A DNA stretch of 48,893 bases, taken from Saccoglossus kowalevskii (lineage: Eukaryota; Hemichordata; Enteropneusta; Harrimaniidae). This document shows positions 12,501 to 23,100 of this stretch, one piece after another. Positions within the stretch are counted from its first letter, which is position 1. Every line of letters starts with the position of its first letter. The translations under genes and the position numbers were made by a program. The DNA lies in NCBI RefSeq assembly GCF_000003605.2, contig NW_003123907.1, forward strand, positions 145,929-194,821, given 5' to 3'. Below the pieces are notes generated by a model. It saw only the letters and a program-made list of their open reading frames with translations, ran no database searches and was not told where the DNA came from.

Positions 12501-15500
12501 TGCCACAGTACTGTATAAATACCGGTAATAAGATATTTAGTTATATTTGATGAACTTGTCTCTTTGGAATACATATACTAAACATGTCTTCTCCAAAGCT
12601 GATAGATACCTGTAAACTAATACCTAGTCCCTTGATATAATGAAATGGTCAAATCATACTTGAGAAGATCATATTACATTTTCACTGTTGAATGTTATGT
12701 TGCAATGGAAATGTGATGTTTGTATCTTTGGGTTTGATCATTCTTTGGAATAAGTTCAAGGACATGAAACATTACCAAAGCCTTTTATGGATAACATAAT
12801 TTTCTGTTTGAAAGATATTAAATAAAATTTGAACTTATCCAACTATCACTATTACCAATGGGTATTGTGAATACTGGTAGTAGTATCCCCTTGGTAGTCA
12901 CAGATTTAGACTACATAAACAATCTTTGGATATCTGGTTGAGTCCCTTTAGGCGTTATATAATATATTTTCAAAATAAATTTGCCAGATGTTATAACAAA
13001 AATTTGAACTCAAGACTCTTTTTTTGAGAGACTTCCTATGGTTTGTGCTGTGTGTAATAACATGTTTCTGGTTTTACAGATATTATCATTTTTTCAATTC
13101 AGCCATTAAGATCATGATCATGATCATTTGTAACTTCTCTTTTCTTGCTTCTAAATACAATCTGATGGATTGCAGGATGACACACAATATTATAGCACAA
13201 CTCATTTGGAGTGAAGTGGAGAATAGATTTTTAAAGTCATGACTGCAAAATCTGCTTTGCTTAAATTTTGACAAAAAATTATTTCATATCTTTGATATCA
13301 TTTATGGTAATTAAAATATTCAACTTTTAGTTTTCCATAATATATACTCTGTTCCTTCTAGAAAAGTTACGTTGACATAAGTTGTGCCTAGTAATTAAAA
13401 GAATATCATAATCTTTGGTTTACACCAGCAATTTATACAAGAAGCATAATTATGGCGACCACTGGATAGTCTGCACAATTCTGCTGACTTGTAGATTTTT
13501 GTAGATGTCTACCCAAGCTGTCTCTGTCGGTTTTCTTTGCTTCCCTACTAAAACATAAACTCCAGAGCATTTGCTATTATATAAGATTTGTGTTCCACTC
13601 ACTATAAATTTGCATATCTCAATGCAATTTTTAGCCTTTGAAAAATCATGTAAGAAGTGATGTCAGTACCAAAGATCACCCACTTGAATAATTAATAAAT
13701 TACATGCCCATATTTGTCAACTGGCCAGTGATTCAATGCCATAGTATTTTCTCTTGTATTTCTGTTTGCTCTTAATGTTAATTTTCAATCCATTATAATT
13801 GTAGTTGTGTTGAGATTGTTGTTTCGGTAAATTAGATATAAATTACTTTGATACTGAAGACTTTCCGCTGTTTGAGTTGAACAATGTTGAGTAAATTATT
13901 ATTCACAGGTACTGAGATGTTTTCTTGTACCCAAATGATCGTCGGCAGACGAATGTGTGGTACTTTGCCGGACGTGGCCACAAACTTCCACCAAATGGTG
14001 AAGAATTGATTTCTCAAAACAGAATTCAAAATGAAAAACATTTTCCCCCCTGCTAATGTCAAACTTACCGCTCATTGTGTGGTATATTCAAGCAAAATAT
14101 AAAGCAGAGAATTAATTAAAAGATTTAATTTTATGCATACAAGAACTTCCTGATTTGTGAGACTTGAGTGATGATTGACATTTTGTTGGCTCCTGGTTAC
14201 TCAATATGCAAATAAGGGTGTATGTGAATCATGTGAACAAATGATTTACTCGTTAAAAATGTAACCAAACAATACTTCACTCTAATTTTGGAACACAGAC
14301 AAATTGTATACGTTGTATAATAGATAATTTCCACTTTTCTTTCATGATTCATAAACTTGTATATGCTTGTCAGGTAATACAGAAACAAATGGACATGCTT
14401 CCACTTTATTATTGGTAATCACTTGACTAATTATCCTTGTTAAGTTCTAATCTTGTCAGCCCCATGTAGTTTTACATTGACTTGATCACATAAGGGATAA
14501 TCTGACATACTATGTCTTACTAGCTAATTTATATTGATCTTGCATACTCAATATACATGCTGTATTCTGAATTGTAAGGCCTTTGTTAATGCTTCCTCTT
14601 GAATCTTCACATTCTTGATGGCCTGGCTTCTGTATTTCTGGGTAATTTGCATTGTGTATGTAAAAATATATCTAATTTTCAAATTTTCAATGTGATTTGT
14701 TTTGGGAGAGGGGGGGTTTGTATAAGCCATTATTTGTTGAATCATCTATATTAAAGCGGGAGGGTCATCACTTGCGCACACGCGCTATCGCCATCTGACG
14801 CATGCGCAGGTGACTACTCCCCCGCTTTAATTATTTAATTTGCATTTTTGCACAACAAATCATACAAGTTGTCCATTTTACCATGCATATACAATGTATA
14901 TTTTAAATATCTCAGTTGTATCATTTTGGCAGGAAATCATTGACATATTAAAAACCTACATTCACAATTCACACAAGAACCATGCAGAGTTGAATTGTGA
15001 TGATAAATGCTAAAACCACCCTTGTATACTACTCCGTATGTATTTCATCACTTAGTTCCTGCTTAATATTTGTCTAAAATTAGAGAACAGAGATGCTATA
15101 GAATTCTGTGAATTGGCATTGCCGACAATGTTATTCCCATATGGATATTTTGACATGATTCTGAACAGTACTAAAATGAAACTAATCAGTAGAAAAATGG
15201 TATTTTTTTTTCTGTGGTACCTGGATTTTTTTTATCAAGAAAACACAAAATATAATTTGAGCTGTGAAAAGCATTTTAAACCTGAAACAACCCTGTTGTC
15301 AGCATATGCACATTACAGCATGAAAAAAAAAATAGTATGACATTGACAGGTTGAAAACCATGTAGGCTATAATCAATCAAGACGGCTGCCAGGAAAGTTC
15401 TCCCAACTACAAAAGATGTTGATTTTAGCAAATCTAGAACATATGTTTATTTCATTCATTAGTGAGACCTACATTGATCATGTTTTGATGACATTCACAT

Positions 15501-18500
15501 TCCCCTGGTAGTAGTACATGGAGGACATGCAGTTTGTGAACACATTGGTGTACTTTATGCTATACCTGTAAAAGCTGAAAGAAGAATAACTGTACATTTA
15601 TTTTCATACAATAGGGTCAGTCACATATGATATAACACAACAGTAGCAATGTATCTTTTTAAATATATGCAAGTCTACCAGTATTTGAAGTCTGATAAGG
15701 ATATTATTATTGTAACAAATATGAAGGGTGAAAGTTAAAAATAGTACTACTAGTTCATTTGCATCATATAATTGAATGTGGTTACATGAAGTAGTTGTTA
15801 CAATTTCAAATCTGGCTCACTTGGAGGAGGTGTCTGTTTCTTTGACTAAAGAATGACTGTTGTGTAATATATTTCTGTCATATATACATGTTCACTTAGT
15901 CAGATATTGATCATTTCTGGACCATAATTTAACTTATTGTGTTTAATTTTAGAATAAACTATACATTAACTTTTGCAGCTTGCTCAATTCATCATAGTTG
16001 AACAAGCTTTGACCTTTCATAATTGTGAGATGCTCTTCTGTGTAACCCTGCCCACCAGCTAGTACTACCAGCTGTGAATGCAATCAGCATGCATACATTT
16101 ATTCGAATTTGCTTATATCTAAAATAAAAGTACTAGTATTATTTACATTCAGTTTTAATACTGGTACAATTTAAAATATTTGCATGTTATGAAAGTTGTG
16201 CACACCCACACATTTTGCTTTCTATTGTGGCTGGATTATGATTTGTTTTTGTTTTTTGTTACAAATGTGAATGGCTGCCTGACGGCCATGTTGGTTGTAA
16301 AATGACCCAAAATTAAGTATGCCTGCTATTCTGATACCAAATTTTAGGTGTGCATGCATTGATCGATTTCATTCAAACTTGTCACATACAAAATCAAATA
16401 ATCATATAAACCAATATGAAATGAATATTAAGAAAAATTGTAATTTACATTGCTCTAACCTTTATAAGTCAATATTACAAGCACTATACAAGCACATGCA
16501 GCACAAATATATTCATTTTGATTATTTGACAACTTCATAGTTCAAAATGTTTAATAACAGGGACAGATGATTTGGTTGACTTTATTGAGAAGTAATGGAT
16601 AAAATTACATACCCGGTAATTTATTAAACTACTTGTTGCACTCCAATTTTTTTTTTTAAACTTTAGATGCTTGCTTTTTCTACAACTGTTTACAAATGTA
16701 TTTGTGAAATGAAAAATGAATATATATTGGAACTATTAATCTACATGTATTTGATAGCATATCCCAAACATGCTAAAGTTATAACAATATTAGAATTGCA
16801 TTGCAATCTGTTTTGAGATTCAGTAAAATTTGATTGACTGGCAGCTATTTACTGTCATGAACTGAGCTGTTCTCTGACATCCTTAGGGAAATTCATGCAA
16901 CTTGGTATGCACATTGCTCATGGTTGGTTATTATTGCATTTTAATTTGTTGTACAGTTTTATTCTTGACGGACTGGTAGCCATACTGTTTCATTTGTGCA
17001 TGTGCTTATGACAGATTTTGTCAAAGTTGATTTTTTTGTTCAAATTCTGTAGAAATACAAGACATGTCATTGTAGTTATCAGATCCAGTTTAACAACTTA
17101 TTTTTTCTATTTAAAATGTTGTCAACCCTGCATACCACCTTGTATTACCAGCTGCAAATTCAATCAGCATAAATAAGGCATCATTTATTTGAAGTGACTT
17201 CTGAATACTCGTAAAAAATGTATGTTTATTGTATATAGTTTCTTGTATTTAGACACAGACATATCTTAATTTCTATTTTGGGGTTCTAACAGATATGACT
17301 GACATACATTAATATGTCCTGACATTTTAAGTTTTTTCTTATGATACAATCAAGAAAATGACATCAATTCAGTTCAGCACTCAATTAATTATTAAAATAT
17401 GTTTCTGTCGCTTCAATGATTTTGACAAATTGTGCATCTTTTGAAACCACTTATTAGTCCCCGTTCGGACGAAGTCCGAAAACGGGGACTTATGTTTTGA
17501 CCTCCGTGTGTCTGTGCGTGCATGCATGCGTCTGTGCGTGCGTCCGGACCTGTATCTTAGAAATGCCTGGACCAATCACAATCAAACTTCACACATACAT
17601 CATACATGATATCATACATATGCACGTCAATTTGTTTCACGTTCTGATTCAAGATGGCTGAATGGCGGCCATTTTTGTGCTAAAAATCATCAAAATCAAG
17701 CATTTCCCGGCTGTTTACATATGGATTTTGTTCAAACCTTGTATATACGTTGGACATTATAGGACCTTGACAGACAGATATATTGGTTTGACGATCCTAT
17801 TCAAAATGGCCGAATGGTTGTCATTTTTGTGCTAAAAAATCATCAAATATCAAGCATTTCTGGCACTTATGGGTGGATTTTGTTCAAACTTGGTACATAC
17901 ATTAGACATTACGGGTTACTGATGCACGTCATTTTATTTTTCAGATCAGACTCAAAATGGCTGTTCGGTGGCCATTTTGGTTTAATGAATGGGTTTCCAG
18001 ACCCATATGTCTGACTTGTTTTGACTGATTATGTTCAAATTTTAATTATTCATTACACATCATGTCACAGATATACGGATATATTGGTTTGACGATCATT
18101 TTTAAAGTGGCCTAATGGTGGCTATTTTTGTGCTAAAAAAATTGTTTTATTTTTTAGATCGGATTCTGAATGGCTGACTAGTGGCCATTTTGTTTTAATG
18201 AATGGGCTTCTAGAGCCATATCTCTGACATGCTTTGACTGACTATGTTCAAATTTCATATATTCATTATACACATATTCATAATGGCAGATTTTGTTTTA
18301 ATTAATGTTGTTCTAGAGCCATATCTCTCAATACTCGTTTGACGATCAGATACAAATGTCAATCATTTAAATGTTAAACAATCATCATATTCCTGACATG
18401 TTTATATTCCAGCTATATTACTATAAACAAAACTTTATATCTTAAATTTGATAACTAACGGGGACTGTGCCATGCATGGCTTGTTCTACTATTGACTGAT

Positions 18501-20894
18501 AAATAAATCTTACAAGTTAATATTGATGTAAGCATCTTTGTTATTGTCTGTTTTCACTCTACAGCCAAGACAGAAGTGAAGTTTGTAACTGCAGACAGCC
18601 CACAACAGAAAAACAGTAAGTGAGCTGTTTTGATTTTCAGTAGTATATATAAATATACCATTTTCCTAAGTCTAACCATTTACTGAATGTAAATTAATTG
18701 TAGGTAGGCATAGAATGNNNNNNNNNNNNNNNNNNNNNNNNNNNNNNNNNNNNNNNNNNNNNNNNNNNNNNNNNNNNNNNNNNNNNNNNNNNNNNNNNNN
18801 NNNNNNNNNNNNNNNNNNNNNNNNNNNNNNNNNNNNNNNNNNNNNNNNNNNNNNNNNNNNNNNNNNNNNNNNNNNNNNNNNNNNNNNNNNNNNNNNNNNN
18901 NNNNNNNNNNNNNNNNNNNNNNNNNNNNNNNNNNNNNNNNNNNNNNNNNNNNNNNNNNNNNNNNNNNNNNNNNNNNNNNNNNNNNNNNNNNNNNNNNNNN
19001 NNNNNNNNNNNNNNNNNNNNNTGAATATGTTGAAGGTAAACACTATTCCGATGTTCTGTGTTGGTTTGCCCAGTACACAGTCATTATTACAAACATGTCA
19101 ATATTAGTGTTGTCAACAAACCCCTAGCTCTCAGTCTGGTCTGTTCAAGTTAAAAGTTCAATAATGTTAGCATAGGCTTGCTGGATTTGTTTGATCTTCA
19201 CACTTACTGTCATCTGAATCTTATTAAGGAATCATTTTTATGGTGATTTGTTTCTTTTTGTAATTGCCTTGTGTTATTTCAGACATGTGTACACATCCTT
19301 GAGATACTGTACACTGTATGTTTTTCTAATCAACTTTACATTGCTGAATTATGTTCACATTGAATTGGGTTGAGGCATTATTATATTATATTCACTGAAA
19401 TATAAATTGTAGAAAATTACAAAAAAACAATCTTCAGACTGGTAAAAAAAAAGGAGTCAAGGAGGAGGGAGTTGGTGATAGAAGAAGCCGAAAACAGAGA
19501 TTCTTTTTGTTAATCAGATATTAGTCATAACAATGAATTTGTAATTCCACTGTGATGATATTATACAGTTGCGTAGATTTGCAGCTTTTTATAAAAAATA
19601 CACATGAAAAGTCACAGCCAGTTAGGTTAATTGAACGAGAGCATAATTGAATTGGACAGGATGTTTCCCAAGACAGTTTTCTCATCAATAATTAAAATTA
19701 CATCACTTTAGACCAACCAGTCGAACTGACGTCTCAAAGTGCTCTTTCAAAATGTCAATATGAGTGATAAAGATATTGCATCATAGTAAAATACATCTAA
19801 ATTTCATTCTTGTTGGGTGTCATCCAGGTCATTTGGAATCCACATTTGCTGTGTGCTTGCATCTTACTCTGTAGCTTCTGATCTGCATTGTAGTATTCAA
19901 GTTTTCATGCTGATAAGATACATTAATAATATAAAACCTAAACTTGTTTGTAATGTTAGTATATTTGTGTTCTATTTATACGCCTTGAAAAAAAGCATGA
20001 TGTATTAAATTGTATCTGAATGGTCAGCAGTTCAACTTGCAATTCATAGCAAATACAATATTGTCCAGCTTTCAAGTTGTATCTAAATATACACAGAATG
20101 CTTTTCATGATAGATGGCATACAGAGGACCACCTGAAGAAATACATTCACACATATCTATAATTTATATTCCAATGTTTACATTTTGCTAATTTTTATTT
20201 GAATGAATTATTTCATTGTAGTTAGTATTTCCAACTCAAGTGGCAACTGTGGTATCTTTGGAGCTATCGATAGATTGTTTGGTGCCTGTAAGTCTGTAAA
20301 AATAATGAAATTCAACAATCCAGCTTAAATTGATGTGGGGCCTTTTTCTTTCTTCAAATAATGTCACAATCCAGTGTGTAGTAACTAAGCCATGTGATAT
20401 TAGTCATCTGGTTTAATTTAATTTCTACATTTATCTCAATTCATGGACGAAATAGAGTGAAAAGTTTATCTGTAGTTAGATAGGAAAGACAAAGTATCAA
20501 AAGGTTCATCTGTAAAATAACTAATGTATTTTAACTCAGCTTGAATCTTTACTCAGATATAATGCACATAATGGGCATTGATTCCCCTGCTTGATTTTAG
20601 CTGAACTTTCTCTTGTCTAATATGTCACATCATTGCGTAATTGCTAGGATACCGTATCCCTGATATTGTGTGAAGTGTTTTTGTTTTTATGCTTATAATA
20701 AGAAACTGTTTAATTATCTACTTTTTATAGGTTATGACTGTGGTTTATTTGTCATCTGTTCTACTGAACATCTCTGTAAACAATTACTCCAAGGTTGTAA
20801 AATATCACTCAAGGATGCAGTAACTCAGGAGGCTGTATCTAGGAAACGAGATGCGCTTAAAACTCTTATACTGTCGCTTAGTAACCCAGCATAG
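6440..20894 (+). CDS. SENP8: NEDD8-specific protease SENP8 (NEDP1/DEN1), C-terminal half, multi-exon
   Basis: SENP8 is a C48/ULP-family cysteine protease that matures the NEDD8 precursor and strips NEDD8 from non-cullin and cullin substrates in cytosol and nucleus. Joining 6440-6555, 18565-18615 and 20731-20894 gives about 109 residues that follow the human protein from just after its catalytic His-Trp to the C terminus. Landmarks in order are TLLVFDRENESFSHYDS (catalytic Asp), the VKFVTADSPQQKN stretch (oxyanion-hole Gln region), SYDCGLFVICSTEHLC (catalytic Cys in DCG) and a helical end with AVSRKRDALKTLILSLSNPA. All junctions are GT-AG. The first junction splits an Ala codon G|CC and the second splits a Ser codon A|GT. 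The first exon begins with the last base of a codon, which fits TG|G for the Trp of the HW motif. The N-terminal exon(s) with His are outside the window. Two introns interrupt this half: 12.0 kb and 2.1 kb (the latter contains the assembly gap). Confidence 0.92.
7584..7638 (+). repeat. Dispersed repeat, copy 1
   Basis: The segment with TGTCAGCCCAACGTACTTTT followed by ACATTGATTTGACCAGATTA closely resembles 14445-14510 (TGTCAGCCCCATGTAGTTTT, then ACATTGACTTGATCACATAA). The match extends a little on both sides (CTTATTC versus TCTAATC; GGATTA versus GGGATAATC). The family is unknown and no termini are visible. Confidence 0.5.
7990..8790. mobile_element. Putative degenerate inverted-repeat transposable element
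   Basis: The arm at 7997-8063 (GATAGTTAGATA ... CTAACTAGACAAAGTGGCTT) is repeated in inverted orientation at 8711-8766 (AACCACTTTGTCTAGTTTAG, then ACATCTAACTATTCAATAGA). One arm has an extra 13 or so bases. In addition, 8452-8482 (GTAGTCATTGGCTAGTGACA, then TCATAAACTAG) and 8755-8790 form a direct repeat, and 8515-8540 resembles 7984-8005 (TTATTAGT.ACT.CCAATTACTT). This suggests a non-autonomous DNA element or several nested copies. There is no transposase, and the exact ends and target duplication could not be fixed. Confidence 0.45.
9000..9410 (+). repeat. Decayed fragment of the HINE-like internal repeat
   Basis: Phrases shared with the elements at 1645-2800 and 17456-18486 occur in the same order: TTTTCAGATCAGTTTCAAAA, ATATCTCTGACATACCTTGA, GTTCAAATTTGACATGGC, ATGACCGAATGGTTGCCATT, TTCATTCAAACTTGGTATAT, and finally AAAATGGCTGACTGGTGGCC at 9344 onward. 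Neither terminal palindrome is present, so this is an internal piece or an older relative. Confidence 0.65.
11348..11537. repeat. Array of six short GCAGC...GCTGC hairpins
   Basis: Six short perfect or near-perfect palindromes are spaced 29-40 bases apart: GCAGCCCTCGCTGC (11348), GCAGCCCCCGCTGC (11385 and 11425), CAGCATTCGCTG (11457), GCAGTAATGCTGC (11485) and GCAGCTATGCTGC (11524). Stems are kept while loops change (CCTC, CCCC, CCCC, ATTC, AAT, TAT), and some stems extend further (AT...AT at 11423-11440; TT...AA at 11483-11499). The spacers are largely unrelated, but several end in the same way before the stem (AACTTCAT, AACATCAT; AGTAGTT, TCCAGTT). There is no coding continuity, since spacings are not multiples of three. 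The nature is unknown; it may be part of a retroelement or a transcript structure. Confidence 0.7.
11640..11725 (+). other. Hairpin and AATAAA-like transcript-end signature downstream of the hairpin array
   Basis: GACCATC (near 11650) and GATGGTC (near 11689) form an inverted pair. They are followed by TTATTTGCCAAATAAATTAT, which contains an AATAAA. Together with the hairpin array 100 bases upstream this could be the 3' end of a retroelement or LTR, but no boundaries or target duplication were found. Confidence 0.25.
14445..14510 (+). repeat. Dispersed repeat, copy 2
   Basis: This is the partner of 7584-7638, sharing TGTCAGCCC, GTA.TTTTACATTGA.TTGA and a trailing GGATAA-type segment. It is most likely an old interspersed element of unknown class. 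Confidence 0.5.
14751..14830. mobile_element. 80-base MITE with TTAA ends (piggyBac-like)
   Basis: The left end TTAAAGCGGGAGGGTCATCA and the right end, whose reverse complement starts TTAAAGCGGGGGAGTAGTCA, form inverted repeats that match at 23 of 28 positions (mismatches at 11, 13, 16, 17 and 22 from the end). The outermost TTAA on both sides fits the TTAA target duplication of piggyBac transposons. The 24-base centre is GC-rich with several CpGs, in sharp contrast to its surroundings. No coding capacity. The piggyBac assignment rests only on the TTAA ends. Confidence 0.7.
16190..17060 (+). repeat. Decayed fragments of the HINE-like internal repeat
   Basis: GAATGGCTGCCTGACGGCCA (16270), TTTCATTCAAACTTGTCACA (16367), GATTGACTGGCAGC (16832) and GACGGACTGGTAGCCATACT (16969) are recognisable but strongly diverged versions of the repeated AAATGGC.GAATGGCGGCCATTTT core and its spacers. 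No termini are present. Together with 491-1160 and 9000-9410 these show repeated past insertions of one family. Confidence 0.45.
17456..18486 (+). mobile_element. Helentron/HINE-like non-autonomous element, copy B
   Basis: Copy B starts with a 35-base double stem: AGTCCCCGTT, CGGAC-GAA-GTCCG, AA, AACGGGGACT (17456-17490). It then has a CpG-rich GTGTGTCTGTGCGTGC-type segment and about 60 bases nearly identical to copy A (from TATCTTAGAAATGCCTGGAC). Five degenerate tandem units with AAATGGC...GCCATTT cores follow, near 17650, 17803, 17953, 18105 and 18168. It ends with AACGGGGACT (18457-18466), GCCATGCATGGC (18469-18480) and TTGTTC. It is flanked by T on both sides. It lies in the SENP8 intron about 80 bases before the next exon. 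There is no open reading frame of note; mobilisation would need proteins from elsewhere. Confidence 0.7.
18565..18615 (+). CDS. SENP8: SENP8 51-base exon before the catalytic Cys
   Basis: The acceptor TTTTCACTCTACAG and the donor AAAACA|GTAAGT are both close to consensus. The exon enters in phase 1 (completing the Ala codon) and leaves one base, A. Its 17 codons read AKTEVKFVTADSPQQKN, matching the family segment that ends in QQNSYDCG. The frame is confirmed by both neighbours. Confidence 0.9.
18718..19021. other. Assembly gap (304 N)
   Basis: A run of N lies in the SENP8 intron between 18615 and 20731. The open frames spanning it are artefacts of the unknown bases. The true length of the gap, and whether it hides an additional element, cannot be judged. 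Confidence 1.
19022..20221. other. SENP8 intron sequence right of the gap
   Basis: AT-rich and CpG-poor. I see no exon or recognisable repeat before 20222. A purine-rich tract near 19445-19490 is unremarkable. Confidence 0.6.
20222..20287 (+). CDS. SENP8: Candidate 66-base SENP8 cassette exon
   Basis: The acceptor ATTATTTCATTGTAG and the donor GCCT|GTAAGT are good splice sites. The length is 66, and the exon both enters and leaves in phase 1, the same phase as the 18615/20731 junction. It can therefore be included or skipped without a frameshift. Spliced in, it is open throughout and reads ISISNSSGNCGIFGAIDRLF plus GA, with the junction codon changing from Ser to Cys before YDCG. The NCGIF segment resembles the genuine DCGLF active-site motif, hinting at an old exon duplication. 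Transcription is unproven; it may be a chance pseudo-exon. Confidence 0.5.
20731..20894 (+). CDS. SENP8: SENP8 last coding exon with the catalytic Cys
   Basis: The acceptor is CTTTTTATAG. The first two bases complete the Ser (or, with the cassette exon, Cys) codon. The exon encodes YDCGLFVICSTEHLCKQLLQ, with the nucleophilic Cys in DCG, then an amphipathic helical end rich in Lys/Arg, and stops at TAG 20892-20894. The residue count from the Cys to the end (about 50) matches the mammalian protein closely. Confidence 0.92.
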
Positions 20895-23100
20895 ATGAGA
20901 TGACAATGAGTGCCTGATTTTAGACTACAGTTGTGATTGTGTTGCTTAGTTCACTGAAATTCCTGATGATAGATGAGATGTCACATTAATACATTTATGA
21001 ATATCATATTTGTTTCTATGTGCTAAAGCTATTAAATAACATCACATGCCCTAATGTAGCCAATCAGAGAATGAATATTGCCTGGTTATATATTTATAAA
21101 TTTAAATTTTAGACATTTATTTGTGAAAGCTGCCAAAGTGTTATAGAAACATTTTGATGATAATCAATGGATTTCATATGAATTATTCAAAGTCATGTTC
21201 AAACCTAACAATCAGTTATATTATGTGTTATGCAAATGCAAAGAGAGCTCACTACTATGTAAACTCAACACTTAAATGATGCAGAAATGACCTTTTTTGT
21301 ATAATTTTAGCACTCTTTGCTGAATGTTGTGTGATAACTTTGACAGGAGGAAGATGGAAACACACTTGTAGACACACTTCAAGTGTGTATTTAAGACTAA
21401 AGTGCTGTAAATGAGTTTTTGAGAGCTGCATCCATCATGGATAAGAGTAGTTATGTTGACGTATTCTCTTTAGCGTAAATGCAGAGTATTTACATTGTCT
21501 GTCATGGCTAATTGGAAGTGAAAAGAATCTCACAAAGATTTGTGTTTCACCCTGCTCAAATGCCTTTAAATGATTAGCCATTTAAAAAAAAGTGTTGACT
21601 TGTTGCCTAATTCGCATGCTAATATTTTTTTATAATATTCTTTTATTACTAAGGCTTACAATTGAGCTTGTTCAATTGTATTATATTGAATGTCAGGATC
21701 ATGATAACGATGTGGGTTGTTATTTGGTATATTAAATATTTCTATTGTGATGAAATATTGACATTTCTATGTACATTATTGAATCCTCAAATGTTTATAT
21801 TACTTATATAACCTTGTCCTTAAAGTGAAAGGGGAAATTACATTCTCTGTTTTAATATACTATGAGGAAAGAATGATTGTTAATTCTAACAGAATTATGA
21901 ACAATCACATTCATATCCTTAAAGCTGTTACTAGGAAATGTTAATTTCCTCATTCTGAAATATATATGAAGATATACATATAATCTCTATAGTGTAACAT
22001 GTACATACTGCGGACATGCAGTATATTTAAACAACTCTATTTAACAAATTAATGCCATAATTTCTTGCTAACTGTGTTAAATCTGTAATTGGTTGATATC
22101 TGATATCAGACCTATGAAAGCATTGAGGGTTTATATTCCTATATAGTGTTTGGTGCTACCTGTTATAGCTGTTGATGCGTTTGATTAAATCATCGATTTG
22201 AAAAAATGCAAATTAGACAGAGGATTGTATTTAACTGAGCAGAGAGGTTATTTATCCACAGATGCTTGGCTATGTGTTTGGAATATATAACTATGGAATG
22301 AAGATAACTGTAAATTAAACTGTGGGTCTCAGTTGGTGCATACTATTGATAATCTGCAAGGATAAATCAATACTCAATATTGTTATTGTTAAAACAGTGG
22401 CAGTGTGCATAAAATGTTGCAACATGCCTTTGAGCCTTGGTTTTATTCTGTGTGATATGAATTGAAATGGGGTTTTGCAGTAAATAAAATGTCTGAGCAT
22501 TGTTTGGCTCCATCACCAAAATTACTAGAAGCATTTTTATATACTGCATAAAATAAAATGATTGTCCAGAACATAATAAAAAAAATGTGTTGCAAGTTAT
22601 GCATGAAGTCGTTAATTGTTATACCCTTGCTGTACCTGGTTGTTTGAGTGGAAAACATTTTTGTATTGATGAATGCTTGTGCTCTTAAAATTAATTTGCT
22701 ACATTATAATATACAGTTAGTTTATGAGGTGCATATATAAGAGGCCCTTGCAAAGTTGATAGCAAGATGGTGCCAGATAAACTGTAAATTGTTGTGCGGT
22801 GATTAATGTTGCCTTGTATTTTTGAGCAGTGAGTGGGATATTGCGTTAATGTCAACATACACTGGTGTAAAGCTATATGACATTTGTATGACCTGTGGTC
22901 TAGTTACGATTTGTGTGTAATATTTCTATGTAGTGATTAAAAGGGATGGAATGGAATGCCGACCAATATGGTGGAGAGAAATTGTTGGATTAATGTCAGA
23001 TTGTGTTGAATAGAGTGAAACTCGACAAACAGTCGTACCTGTGCAGAAAATAGCATTACATTTAGAGACAATGATAAATGAAAAGTAGTACAAGAAGTTA
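20895..23100 (+). other. SENP8 3' untranslated region and downstream DNA
   Basis: There is no further coding exon. Candidate polyadenylation signals AATAAA occur at 22483-22488 and 22552-22557, which would give a 3' UTR of about 1.6 kb; an earlier end using a variant signal is equally possible. The CpG-poor composition of the SENP8 domain continues to about 22.7 kb and then ends, which fits the end of the transcribed, methylated unit. Confidence 0.4.

Larger units (their letters stand above)
6556..17455. other. SENP8 intron, 5' part (non-coding with scattered repeats)
   Basis: No exon of SENP8 or of a nested gene is supportable. The long open frames are chance or lie inside repeats. Structured items are listed separately: a dispersed repeat at 7584-7638 and 14445-14510, an inverted-repeat element around 7990-8790, element fragments at 9000-9410 and 16190-17060, the hairpin array at 11348-11537 and the MITE at 14751-14830. 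The rest is AT-rich, CpG-poor sequence with simple A/T runs. Confidence 0.7.

Noticed and set aside
18672..19107. Long open frames on both strands across the N run
   Set aside because: They consist almost entirely of unknown bases and are artefacts of the assembly gap.
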